Shown here piece by piece: positions 54,418 to 62,113 of a DNA stretch of 64,000 nt. The notes under the pieces were generated by a model. The model had not been told where the DNA came from. It saw only the letters and a list, made by a program, of their open reading frames with translations, and did no database searches. Each line of letters opens with the position of its first letter. The first letter of the stretch is position 1. Both the position numbers and the translations under genes were made by a program. Origin of the DNA: CAWBYL01 sp963793025 (GTDB lineage: Bacteria; Actinomycetota; Acidimicrobiia; Acidimicrobiales; Acidimicrobilacustridaceae); the NCBI GenBank assembly GCA_963793025.1, contig CAWBYL010000001.1, positions 248,001 to 312,000 of the forward strand, written 5' to 3'.

Positions 54418-55790
54418 GGGGGCTCCTCTCCCACGGGGATCTCCACGACGAAGCGAGCGCCGCCTGAGCCGTTGCTCTCCACGTCGACCCGGCCACCGTG
54501 CAGGCGGGCGTGCTCGGCCACCAGGGCCAGCCCCAGCCCGGTCCCCTCGGCGGTGGCGGCTCGGCCCGATTCACCACGGGCGAAGCGTCCGAAGATGTGG
54601 CGGCGCTCGTGCGGGGCCACCCCCGGACCGTCGTCCAACACGGCGATGCGCAGCGTCTCCAGGTCGCCGGCGATCTCCACACCCGTGACCCCGCCGGCGT
54701 AGCGGTCGGCGTTCTGGACCAGGTTGAGCAGCATCTGGCCGACTCGCCGCTTGTCGGCCCAGACGACCGAGGGCGCGTCCCCGACGACGAGCACCGGCAC
54801 CTCGTCGTCACCCGCGGAGGCCAGCACGGCACCGACCATCGCCCGCGGCTCGATGGCCTCGGGGTGGAAGTCGGCCATGCCGGCGTCGAGACGGGAGATC
54901 TCGAGGAGGTCGACGACCAGCCCGCTGAACGCCTCGGCCCGCTCGCTCAGCTGATCGAGCGTCTCGGCCACCGCCTTGGGATCGTCGACCCGGCGCCGGG
55001 CCACCTCCAGACTGGAGATCATGGCGGCCAGGGGCGACCGCAGCTCGTGGCTGACATCGGAGGCGAAGCGCCGCTCCCGTTCGATGCGCTGCTGGACAGC
55101 GTCGGCCATCCGGTTGAACGAGTGCTGGAGCTCCTCCAGGTCCTGATCGCCCAGGGCGTCGAGGCGCGCCTCGAGGTCGCCGTCGGCGATCTCGGTGGCG
55201 GCCTCCGACAGCCGCCGCACCGGGGTGAGCACCCGCCGGCTCACGTACCAGCCGGCGAGAGCACCGATCACCGTGGCCACGACCGCCGCCGCGGCCAGAC
55301 CCCGGGCCAGCCCGGCCAGGCTGCTCTCGATGTCCTCGGCGGGCACGAGCTCGAAGTAGCGGGCGCCCTGCTCGGCGATGGGTACGCCGACGACCACGTA
55401 GGGCCGGCCCTCGACCCACGAGATCTGGCTCCCGGCCACGCCGTCGGCCACGGCCACGGTGAGCGACGTCGGCAGTCTGTCGGGGCTGATGCCGACGGTC
55501 CCCGAGTACCACTCGCCGTCGATCCAGGCGAGGGTCTGCGCGCCGGCGTTGCCGCTCAGCGCGGCCAGGAGGGCACTGACGTCTTGCTGCGCGTCGGTTC
55601 GCAGCCCCGAACGCAGCAGCCGGGCGTTTCCGTAGGCCTGGCCGGTGGCACGGTCCTGGCGGTCCTCGACCAGCTCGGCCCGGGTGAGCTGGTACGCGAC
55701 GAGCGAGAGGCCGACCGACAAGACGAGTGCGCCGAGCGCCCACGCGGCCGTCGATCGGGCCCGCAGACCCAGCCGGTATCGCCGTCGCAT
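54414..55790 (-). CDS. Sensor histidine kinase, MtrB-like
   Basis: 458-aa two-helix membrane sensor kinase. TM1 about 12-34 (RSTAAWALGALVLSVGLSLVAY), an extracytoplasmic sensor segment of about 120 residues, TM2 about 165-190 (GLAAAAVVATVIGALAGWYVSRRV), HAMP (LTPVRRLSEAATEIADGDLEARLDAL), HisKA (RRFASDVSHELRSPLAAMISSLEVA), N box NLVQNADRYAGG, and GTGLGLALVAEHARLHGG. The HAMP and HisKA sequences and the following GerMN lipoprotein suggest an MtrB equivalent. The cognate mtrA would normally lie directly upstream but is absent here. Confidence 0.87.
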   Translation of the reverse strand: MRRRYRLGLRARSTAAWALGALVLSVGLSLVAYQLTRAELVEDRQDRATGQAYGNARLLRSGLRTDAQQDVSALLAALSGNAGAQTLAWIDGEWYSGTVGISPDRLPTSLTVAVADGVAGSQISWVEGRPYVVVGVPIAEQGARYFELVPAEDIESSLAGLARGLAAAAVVATVIGALAGWYVSRRVLTPVRRLSEAATEIADGDLEARLDALGDQDLEELQHSFNRMADAVQQRIERERRFASDVSHELRSPLAAMISSLEVARRRVDDPKAVAETLDQLSERAEAFSGLVVDLLEISRLDAGMADFHPEAIEPRAMVGAVLASAGDDEVPVLVVGDAPSVVWADKRRVGQMLLNLVQNADRYAGGVTGVEIAGDLETLRIAVLDDGPGVAPHERRHIFGRFARGESGRAATAEGTGLGLALVAEHARLHGGRVDVESNGSGGARFVVEIPVGEEPP

Positions 55791-55914
55791 GATGACCCAC
55801 CCTACCGACGCCCTCCCTCTCGACCCGGTCACACCGTCGGGACGCCCCCCTCCGGCCTGACCTCGAACCCGGCGGGGGCGCACGGCTTCCCCGTTCCGGG
55901 GCGGATCTGGCCGC

Positions 55915-56688
55915 CTACGCCGAGCGTTCGGCGGTGGTGAACGACCGTTGGCGGTCGAGCCACCCGAGGAGCACGGCGATGGCCCGCGGATCGTGGCGCA
56001 GCTGGTGGCCTCCACCCTCGATGATGCGCAGGTCGGCGTCGCCGTGGGCGTCGGCCAGGACCCGTGAGTCGAAGACGGGTACGACGTCGTCCTCGGAGCC
56101 GTGCAGGATCAGCAGCGGACGGGGTGCGACCTTGTGCACCACGGCGAGCGCCCGCACGTCGCGGATCTCCCGGGCCCAGGGCTCGAAGGCCGCCGGGTAG
56201 GAGGTGGACCGGATGATGCCGGTGTCGCGGGCGTGCTGGAGGAGCCGGCGGGGGTGGCTGGCCCAATCGTCGAAGTCAGCCGGCGAGGCAACGGCGGCGA
56301 CGCCCCGGATGTCCGGGTCGATGGCCGCGGCACAGATGGACAGCGATCCGCCCGTGCCGAACCCGGCGGCCCAGACCCCGTGCACGTCGTCCAGTCGACG
56401 GAGGTGGTCGGCCGCGGCGAGCAGGTCCTGACGCCAGCCGTGCAGGGAGAAGTCGCCATCGGAGTCCCCGCAGCCGCGGAAGGTGTAGACGAGGACCATC
56501 CACCCCATCTCGGTGGCGATGCGCTCAGCCAGCTCGGGGAACGAGCGGGCCGAGAGGCGACCGCCCTGGTTCAGGTGGGGGAAGCCATGGGAGATCACCA
56601 GCCCGGGCACCTGGGTGCCGGGCGCCACGCGGGGCCGGGCCAGATGGCCGGCGATCTCGATGTCGCCCGAGGTGAAGAGCTTCTCCAC
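55915..56688 (-). CDS. Alpha/beta hydrolase-fold protein without the usual nucleophile Ser
   Basis: 257-aa alpha/beta hydrolase. Family elements: LVISHGFPHLNQGG (oxyanion HG region), VLVYTFRGCGDSDGDFSLHGWRQDLLAA, LLILHGSEDDVVPVFDSRVLA (acid Asp), and GGGHQLRHD (catalytic His). At the nucleophile elbow, where G-x-S-x-G is expected, the sequence is AAGFGTGGSL, so Gly stands in the Ser position and the next Ser is four residues later. The protein may be a non-hydrolase or use another residue. It is on the minus strand ahead of the kinase gene (124 nt) and directly downstream of a small unknown gene. Confidence 0.82.
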   Translation of the reverse strand: MEKLFTSGDIEIAGHLARPRVAPGTQVPGLVISHGFPHLNQGGRLSARSFPELAERIATEMGWMVLVYTFRGCGDSDGDFSLHGWRQDLLAAADHLRRLDDVHGVWAAGFGTGGSLSICAAAIDPDIRGVAAVASPADFDDWASHPRRLLQHARDTGIIRSTSYPAAFEPWAREIRDVRALAVVHKVAPRPLLILHGSEDDVVPVFDSRVLADAHGDADLRIIEGGGHQLRHDPRAIAVLLGWLDRQRSFTTAERSA

Positions 56689-56694
56689 GCGCCC

Positions 56695-56913
56695 TCAGTC
56701 GGCGGCGGCGGTGCCGCTGCCGTCGCCCTTGTAGGGCTTGTAGCAGCGGTTGCGGGCCTCGGCCAGGGTGTCGGGCCCGAAGCCGATGAAGGTCTCGGCC
56801 TCCATCAGCTCGTCGATGATCGACGAGTCCTCGAGGTTGTCGACGTCGTAGACGATCTGCGAGCGCTTGTCGCCGACCCAACGGTTCTCGGCGAACTTCC
56901 CGGGGCGATCCAT
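56695..56913 (-). CDS. Small conserved hypothetical protein
   Basis: 72-aa protein of unknown function, MDRPGKFAENRWVGDKRSQI then YDVDNLEDSSIIDELMEAETFIGFGPDTLAEARNRCY in pieces: acidic centre, helical, one Cys, no membrane helix. The ATG lies just after an inverted low-complexity spacer; the stop is 6 nt before the alpha/beta hydrolase start, so the two are probably co-transcribed. The RWVGDKRSQIVYDVD and FIGFGPDTLAEA blocks look conserved and real rather than a chance frame, but I do not recognise a family. Confidence 0.6.
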   Translation of the reverse strand: MDRPGKFAENRWVGDKRSQIVYDVDNLEDSSIIDELMEAETFIGFGPDTLAEARNRCYKPYKGDGSGTAAAD

Positions 56914-56976
56914 CAGGCCATCGTACGCGTCACCGACCGCGAGCCGGTCGGTGACGCCCCGATCTCGACCCCGGTG

Positions 56977-58413
56977 TCATCCCGGCGAGGAGTGCCGGTC
57001 GGCGTCGAGACCGACCCGGTCGACGACGGGGCCGCTCACAGGCACGACGTAGCTGGGATCGCAGTCGTAGGTGCCGACCCCTTCGGGGTGGTCTCGAACG
57101 AAGCTGGTTCCGTCGAGCCTGAGCACGAGGCCGCAGTCGGTCGGCATGTTCGCACCAGGGTCGGTCTCGGCGTGCAGCCCGCCTCCGGTCCAGCTGTGGA
57201 CACCGCTGAGGTAGCTCATCACACAGGCGCTGGTGAGCTCGGAGCCGCATGACCGGGCGGCCGTCGCCCAGAGGAGGAAAGCCGAGGTGGCCTGCTCCCC
57301 GAGCTGGTTCACGTCCCCGCCGGCGGCCTTCACGATGTCGAGGTACTGCTGGGTCGCGGGATCGCTGCTCGCCTCCTCCAACGGGGTGAACGTCGACCGC
57401 ACGTAGGTGGAGTCGGCGAGCCCGGTGACGTTCCACTGAGCGAACGCTTCGTCGTAGAAGTTGGCGTCGGTGATCCAGATCGGCGAGTAGTCGAGCTGGG
57501 ACGCAGCGTCGAGGACGTTCTCGAAGAACGGGTAGGGCGACCCGACGAAGTAGACGGTCTCGGCTCCGCAGTCCTTCAACCGCTGCACGAAGGGCTTCCA
57601 GTCCGTCTCGCCGGCGATGTTGTACTCCTGCGGGCAGTCGAGGAACTCGAACCCGAACGCCGGGTACGACGCCAGCACCTTGTCCTTGGGGTCGATGGTC
57701 GAGGCGTAGTTGCCGAACATCACCGAGGCCTTCTTGATCTGCTCGGGGAACTGCTCCTGCATCGCCGCGGCGATCTCGACGGAGGCGAAGTCGACCGGGT
57801 TGGGCACCGCCTGGACCACCAGCTCGCCGTGGGCGAACGCGGGGCTCGCGGCGAAGCCGGGTACCGCGGCGAGACCGCAGCCCAGCCGCGTGGACTCCTG
57901 GAGCGAGTCGAGCGACCAGCCCTCGCCGACCAGCATGAAGTCGCTGGCGCAGGCCTCGGTCATGGCGGTGTTGACGTCGGTGACCTTGGCGTCGTGGTAG
58001 TCGCCGACCACCTCGCGACCATTGATGCCGCCTTGCTCGTTGCACCAGCCGATCATCGCCTCGACGGCGTCGGCGAGCTCGTGGTCCAGCCCCGGGGACT
58101 GGGGGAAGCCGGCGTCGTCGCCGTACCCGATGGTGATGGACGTGTCGGTGACGCCCTGCTGGGTGGCCCCCGTCGCCGTACCCGGACCGCACGGCGACTC
58201 GAGGGTCCCGAACGACGCGGTGGTCACATCGGTCGTCGCGTCGGGCGAGCCGTCACCCCCGTCGGATCCCGAGCGACCGCTGCTGCCGCACCCGACGGCG
58301 GCCAGCACGACGACGGTGGCGAGGACCGCGAGGACCCGGCGGGGCGACCGTCGGGCCCCCGTCGACCCCTGACGACCTCCGGCCGATCCCTCTTCCCGAT
58401 GTGCTGCGGCCAC
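56977..58413 (-). CDS. ABC transporter substrate-binding lipoprotein, branched-chain amino acid/LivK type
   Basis: 478-aa exported binding protein of the type 1 periplasmic fold used by HAAT/urea/amide transporters. A long basic N-terminal region precedes the signal helix RRVLAVLATVVVLAAVGC with a lipobox-like Cys, then a Ser/Gly/Asp linker. The mature fold has GVTDTSITIGYGDDAGFPQS, MIGWCNEQGGINGREVVGDYHDAKV, and YFVGSPYPFFENVL, IWITDANFYDEAFAQW. No permease or ATPase accompanies it here. A 7-4-7 inverted repeat lies 153 bases upstream, related to the site before the SDR gene, so a shared TetR regulator is likely. In actinobacteria such proteins often accompany acyl-CoA/steroid catabolic clusters. 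Confidence 0.85.
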   Translation of the reverse strand: MAAAHREEGSAGGRQGSTGARRSPRRVLAVLATVVVLAAVGCGSSGRSGSDGGDGSPDATTDVTTASFGTLESPCGPGTATGATQQGVTDTSITIGYGDDAGFPQSPGLDHELADAVEAMIGWCNEQGGINGREVVGDYHDAKVTDVNTAMTEACASDFMLVGEGWSLDSLQESTRLGCGLAAVPGFAASPAFAHGELVVQAVPNPVDFASVEIAAAMQEQFPEQIKKASVMFGNYASTIDPKDKVLASYPAFGFEFLDCPQEYNIAGETDWKPFVQRLKDCGAETVYFVGSPYPFFENVLDAASQLDYSPIWITDANFYDEAFAQWNVTGLADSTYVRSTFTPLEEASSDPATQQYLDIVKAAGGDVNQLGEQATSAFLLWATAARSCGSELTSACVMSYLSGVHSWTGGGLHAETDPGANMPTDCGLVLRLDGTSFVRDHPEGVGTYDCDPSYVVPVSGPVVDRVGLDADRHSSPG

Positions 58414-58566
58414 GACGTCCCCCTGTCCCCGACCGCCGGTGTCGACGGTCCGTGTGCGAAGCGATCACAGGCCCCTCGAGCGGCACGGCGAGCGGGTCGG
58501 ACGTGACCGACCGCGGCACCGCACCCCTCCCCCTGACCTCGCCAGCCGGGCCGGCGGCGATAGATC

Positions 58567-58584
58567 ACACTGTAATCACAGTGT
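58567..58584. promoter_or_regulatory. Inverted repeat ACACTGT-AATC-ACAGTGT (candidate TetR operator)
   Basis: Perfect 7-bp arms with a 4-base centre, upstream of the substrate-binding lipoprotein gene. It shares ACACTGTAAT with the site at 59704-59716 in the neighbouring divergent promoter. Assigned to the nearby TetR protein by inference. Confidence 0.6.
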
Positions 58585-58640
58585 CTTGCACCGTGTAAAG
58601 GGCCCGCCGATCCTCCCCGCCCGTCGTCGGGTGGTCGGAC

Positions 58641-59615
58641 TCAGCTGACGAGGACCAGCTTGCCGATGACCGCACGGTCGGCGATCTGCTGGAGGGCGGC
58701 AGGGAGCTCGGCGAAGTCCAGGGTGGCGGTCACCGCGTTGCGCAGACGTCCGTCGGCGATCAGGGCCGACAGCTCGGCGTGGATGTGGTCGAGCTCCTCG
58801 GCCGACTGGCCTCCGGCGATGACGCCGAGGAACGACGTGTTGGCCACCACCAGGTCGTGGGCCACGATCGTGGGCCACCGACCGCTGGCGAAGCCGATGG
58901 CCAGGAACCGGCCGTTGCGGGCCAGCGCGGTGATGGCGTCCTCGGCCAGATCGCCCCCCACGGGGTCGTAGACGATGTCGGCTCCTCCGCCGAGGAGCTC
59001 ACGGATCCTCGGCGCCAGCGGCTCGGCGCCGTGCACGAGAGTGTCCGAGGCACCGAGGCCCCGACAGAACTCCGCCTTCGCCTCGTCGCTCACCACCGCG
59101 ATCACCCGGGCACCGAGGGCTCGGCCCAGCTGCACGGCGGCGATCCCGCTGCCACCGGCGGCGCCGAGCACGACCAGGCTCTCTCCGTCCACCAGGCGAG
59201 CGCGCTCCACCAGCCCGGTCCAGGCGGTGATGTGCGGGATCCAGAAGCCCGCGGCCTCGGCGTCGGTCAGTCCCTCGGGCACGGGATAGGCGGTGGCGTC
59301 CTGGGCGAGGCACTCCTCGGCCAGCGACCCGGAGCCCACGTAGAACATCGTGACGCCCATGACCTTGTCGCCCACCGCCCGGTCGACACCCTCGCCCACC
59401 GCGGTGATCACGCCGGTGACCTCCTGGCCGGGGGTGAACGGCAGCGGCGGAGTGAGGGGGTAGGTCCCCCGACACATCAAGACGTCGGGAAGGCCGAGAC
59501 CGGCGGCGGTCACCCGGATGCGGATCTGCCCCTTCCCCGGCTCCGGCGGATCGAGGTCCACCAGGTGCAGAACGTCGACCGGCTCACCGGTCCCCTGGAC
59601 CTGCCATGCCTTCAT
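58641..59615 (-). CDS. NADPH:quinone oxidoreductase, zinc-independent MDR family
   Basis: 324-aa medium-chain dehydrogenase/reductase of the quinone oxidoreductase/enoyl reductase branch. Substrate-domain motifs: VTAAGLGLPDVLMCRGTYP, PFTPGQEVTGVITAVGEGVD; cofactor fold VVLGAAGGSGIAAVQLGRALGARVIAVVS; and GADIVYDPVGGDLAEDAI. The catalytic Zn ligands of alcohol dehydrogenases are absent, as expected for this branch. ATG (MKAWQVQGTG) has GGGGGG upstream. It diverges from the SDR gene; their 134-nt shared promoter region holds a single candidate TetR operator, so both are probably co-regulated. Confidence 0.9.
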   Translation of the reverse strand: MKAWQVQGTGEPVDVLHLVDLDPPEPGKGQIRIRVTAAGLGLPDVLMCRGTYPLTPPLPFTPGQEVTGVITAVGEGVDRAVGDKVMGVTMFYVGSGSLAEECLAQDATAYPVPEGLTDAEAAGFWIPHITAWTGLVERARLVDGESLVVLGAAGGSGIAAVQLGRALGARVIAVVSDEAKAEFCRGLGASDTLVHGAEPLAPRIRELLGGGADIVYDPVGGDLAEDAITALARNGRFLAIGFASGRWPTIVAHDLVVANTSFLGVIAGGQSAEELDHIHAELSALIADGRLRNAVTATLDFAELPAALQQIADRAVIGKLVLVS

Positions 59616-59703
59616 CGGATCCCCCCGCTGTCGGTGTGCGAGCACGCCGCCGAGCCCGTCGCCGTACGTGGACCCATCGCTGCGCCTCGCTTGTGCGACG
59701 AGG

Positions 59704-59716
59704 ATTACACTGTAAT
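59704..59716. promoter_or_regulatory. Inverted repeat ATTACA-C-TGTAAT (candidate TetR operator)
   Basis: Perfect 6-bp arms around a single C in the shared promoter of the divergent quinone oxidoreductase and SDR genes, 33 bases before the SDR GTG. Related to the site at 58567-58584. A position over the promoters fits repression. Confidence 0.6.
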
Positions 59717-59749
59717 GTCTCGACCGTCAAACGGATGAGGGGGCAACAG

Positions 59750-60622
59750 GTGAGTGATCCAACGCAGGCGAATTCGGGCGCGGAGGTGATCGGCGCCGGT
59801 CGGGTCGCCGTCGTCACCGGCGGAGCGAGCGGCATCGGCCTCGCCCTCTGCGAGGCCCTGGTCACCGCCGGCTCCGCCGTGGTCGTCGCCGATCTCGACG
59901 CCGATCTCGCCGCTGACGTGGCCGAGCGGCTCAGCGCCGGCGGCGGGCAGGCCGTCGCCGTGGGGGTCGACGTCGCCGACCCGGCGTCGGTCGACGCCCT
60001 GGCCAACCGCACCGTCGAGCAGTTCGGCCGCGTCGACCTCCTCTGCAACAACGCCGGGGTCTCCACGTTCAACCTCTTCCAGGACCAGACACTCGACGAC
60101 TGGCGTTGGGTGCTCGATGTCGACCTGTGGGGCGTGGTGCACGGCATCCGCAGCTTCCTCCCCGTCCTCCAGGAACAAGGGACCCCGGCCCACATCGTCA
60201 ACACCTCGTCGATGGGCGGCATCATGGGCGGCGTTCCGTTCATCGCTCCCTATGCGGCAGCCAAGGCGGCGGTGATCTCGCTGTCGGAGACCTTGCGAAT
60301 AGAGATGGGCGCCTACGGATGGCCCATCGGAGTCAGCGTCCTGTGCCCGGGGTCCACCGTGAGCAACGTGATGGAGTCCGAGCGGGGCCGCCCGACCGAG
60401 CTCGGGGTGGAGCACCGCAGCGACGACGCCGAGGCGATGCGGCTCGCCATCCGCGACACCTTCGTCGGCCCCGACGGGCTCCCGGCCGCTGAGGTCGCAA
60501 CACGAACCCTCGCCGCTGTCCGCGACGGTCGGTTCTGGATCCTCAGCCATCCGAGCGAACGCCAGACCGTGCAGAACCGCTTCGACGAGGTCCTGGCGTC
60601 GTTCCCCCCACCCTCGACCTGA
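59750..60622 (+). CDS. SDR family oxidoreductase
   Basis: About 290-aa short-chain dehydrogenase with TGGASGIGLALCEALV, VVVADLDADLA (Asp suggests NAD+), NNAGVSTFN, Ser-Tyr-Lys in NTSSMGGIMGGVPFIAPYAAAKAA and VSVLCPGSTVSNVM. The C-terminus is longer than minimal SDRs, ending in RFWILSHPSERQTVQNRFDEV. GTG start with GAGGGG seven bases upstream is preferred to an ATG 15 nt earlier. It is convergent with the TetR gene and appears to share a TetR operator with the divergent quinone oxidoreductase. Substrate unknown; the cluster suggests acyl-CoA or steroid-like catabolism, which is inference. Confidence 0.88.
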   Translation: MSDPTQANSGAEVIGAGRVAVVTGGASGIGLALCEALVTAGSAVVVADLDADLAADVAERLSAGGGQAVAVGVDVADPASVDALANRTVEQFGRVDLLCNNAGVSTFNLFQDQTLDDWRWVLDVDLWGVVHGIRSFLPVLQEQGTPAHIVNTSSMGGIMGGVPFIAPYAAAKAAVISLSETLRIEMGAYGWPIGVSVLCPGSTVSNVMESERGRPTELGVEHRSDDAEAMRLAIRDTFVGPDGLPAAEVATRTLAAVRDGRFWILSHPSERQTVQNRFDEVLASFPPPST

Positions 60623-61251
60623 CCGCTCAGCCGGTCGACGGGCTCCCGTCCCCGGCGCTGCGCCCGCCACGTGTCCGAGATGCCGGCGATGAGGAAGCGG
60701 ACGTGGAGGTCGAAGAGGGCGTCGACCTCGTCGACGGTCACACCGGCAGGGTCGCTTCCCGGCAGCCGACGTTCGGTGACGGGACTGGGCGGCACCGTCG
60801 GCCCCTGAGCCATGGCCACGAAGCCGACCGTGCCCCAGATGAGGAGCCGGCAGGCCTGGATGGCGGCCCCGGTGGACAAGCCGTCGGCCCGCATGGCGGC
60901 GATGAGCGGGCGGGAGGCCTCGACGTACGCCTGCCGGCGGCCGAGCATCAGGCGCGGCTCGGGGGCGCCGAGCAGGCGCCGACGCAACTCGTGGCACCAG
61001 CGTTCGGCGTAGGTCGCCCAGGGTTCGCCCTCCTCGGGGGGAGCGGAGATGTCGCCGAACAGGTGCAGGGCCACGGCGTCGAGCAACGCCTCCTTGTTCC
61101 CGACCCGGCTGTAGACGGGCACGGGGGACACCCCGAGGCGATTCGCCACGGTCCTCATGCTGACGGCGTCGAGTCCCTGTTCCCGGAGGATCTCGATCGC
61201 CGCGGCCACGATCTCGTCGGCCCCGAGGTCCAACTCCTTGGCTCTGGCCAT
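60313..61251 (-). CDS. TetR family transcriptional regulator (C-terminus probably misread by a frame break)
   Basis: The N-terminal helix-turn-helix is clear (SMRTVANRLGVSPVPVYSRVGNKEALLDAV, residues about 28-58), followed by an all-helical ligand domain to about residue 197 (LFDLHVRFLIAGISDTW). As read the frame continues to 312 aa, with 310 bases antisense to the SDR gene encoding Arg/Ser-rich sequence unlike TetR. If one G is removed from the GGGG at 60644-60647 region, the chain ends DGSPSTG with a TGA at 60627, just beyond the SDR stop, giving a normal length of about 207 aa. ATG with GAGGAG seven bases upstream. Probable repressor of the two sites at 58567 and 59704. Confidence 0.85.
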   Translation of the reverse strand: MARAKELDLGADEIVAAAIEILREQGLDAVSMRTVANRLGVSPVPVYSRVGNKEALLDAVALHLFGDISAPPEEGEPWATYAERWCHELRRRLLGAPEPRLMLGRRQAYVEASRPLIAAMRADGLSTGAAIQACRLLIWGTVGFVAMAQGPTVPPSPVTERRLPGSDPAGVTVDEVDALFDLHVRFLIAGISDTWRAQRRGREPVDRLSGQVEGGGNDARTSSKRFCTVWRSLGWLRIQNRPSRTAARVRVATSAAGSPSGPTKVSRMASRIASASSLRCSTPSSVGRPRSDSITLLTVDPGHRTLTPMGHP

Positions 61252-61645
61252 CTAACGACTCCTCGATCGACGCACCGCCACGGTCCTCACTCTGGCACCC
61301 CCACCGCCGAGCGCGTGAGTCCACGCTGCCGAACCCCCGACGCGGAGAGAGGAGGCCCGCTGTGCAGACCTCCTCCCCCACGACTTCACTGAAAAAGGAC
61401 CGAGTCGACGTTTACTACCGGACGGGACCGGTTCCGGCCGTCGAGTTCGGCGGTGGCTGGGTTGGATTCACCAGCCGGTCCAGCTTGCCGCGCTAGCGGC
61501 CAGCCACCTCCAAGGTCCCACAACAACCGTCGTTCATCTTGTGGACCACCTCCTTTCCTTGGTCCGAACAGTGTGCCAGCCCCGTCGCGCCATCGCGCGG
61601 AGATTTCGGTGAACGGCGCGTGACGGGCGCTGCGACCCGTCTCGC
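61252..61645 (-). promoter_or_regulatory. Intergenic region ahead of the TetR gene, about 390 bases
   Basis: Apart from the small Cys-Cys frame it holds no recognisable gene. The part between that frame and the TetR start contains GC-rich segments able to pair, for example CGGGACCGGTTCCGG near 61422-61436, and an AAAAAGGACC stretch near 61391. A leader-type regulatory RNA is possible but not established. Confidence 0.3.
61493..61537 (-). CDS. Possible 14-aa Cys-Cys leader peptide with an extended Shine-Dalgarno
   Basis: A 15-codon frame, MNDGCCGTLEVAGR then TAG, preceded by AAAGGAGGTGGTCC (complement at 61543-61556), which matches the full complement of the 16S rRNA 3' end with a single mismatch, five bases before the ATG. 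Two adjacent Cys codons (TGT TGT) at positions 5-6 recall cysteine-responsive leader peptides described in mycobacteria. The next gene downstream on this strand is the TetR regulator, about 240 bases away. Whether it is translated is unproven. Confidence 0.4.
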   Translation of the reverse strand: MNDGCCGTLEVAGR

Positions 61646-62095
61646 CTAGGGCGTCGCGTCGTCGTCGGGCTCGATGGCCACACCGATGGCGCCGATGGCG
61701 CCGAGGTACGCCTCGTTGGCATCGAGGATCTGCGCCACCCACACGTCCTCGACCTCGAGGTCGGCATCGGCGGCCCTCCCCAGCACGTAGGCGAGGGCGT
61801 CGTCCTCAGCCGCGACCAACGGCCCGGCGACGCTGCGGTCGTCACCGAGGCTCACCGCCACGCCCCGGTCGGCGAGATAGGCGATGTGCCACTGCAGGAG
61901 CTCGCGGACGTCGTCGAAGCTGAGCTGGGCCGTGACCTCGTCGGGGACGCGGTCGGCCACGAAGTCGACGGCCTCATCGACCGCGTAGACCGACGGTGGA
62001 GCCTGCCCGTCGAGCCGGCCGGTGACCCGGCCGACGGCCAACAGAGCGATCACGACGACGAGGACGATCGTGGTGACGACGAGGACGACGATCAC
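61646..62095 (-). CDS. Membrane-anchored hypothetical protein
   Basis: 149 aa: one N-terminal helix (MIVVLVVTTIVLVVVIALLA) and a soluble acidic domain (VDEAVDFVADRVPDEVTAQLSFDDVRELLQWHIAYLADRG, in which the helical FDDVRELLQWHIAYL is striking), then DDALAYVLGRAADADLEVEDVWVAQILDANEAYLGAIGAIG. This gene type recurs near acyl-CoA dehydrogenase genes in actinobacteria to my recollection; no function is known. GTG start. It follows the acyl-CoA dehydrogenase stop by 18 nt on the same strand, so probably one operon. Confidence 0.65.
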   Translation of the reverse strand: MIVVLVVTTIVLVVVIALLAVGRVTGRLDGQAPPSVYAVDEAVDFVADRVPDEVTAQLSFDDVRELLQWHIAYLADRGVAVSLGDDRSVAGPLVAAEDDALAYVLGRAADADLEVEDVWVAQILDANEAYLGAIGAIGVAIEPDDDATP

Positions 62096-62113
62096 CGGCG
62101 AACCTCGCTCCGG

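Noticed and set aside
61543..61556. Plus-strand GGACCACCTCCTTT, resembling the 3' end of 16S rRNA
   Set aside because: No other rRNA sequence is nearby; on the minus strand it is a strong Shine-Dalgarno.
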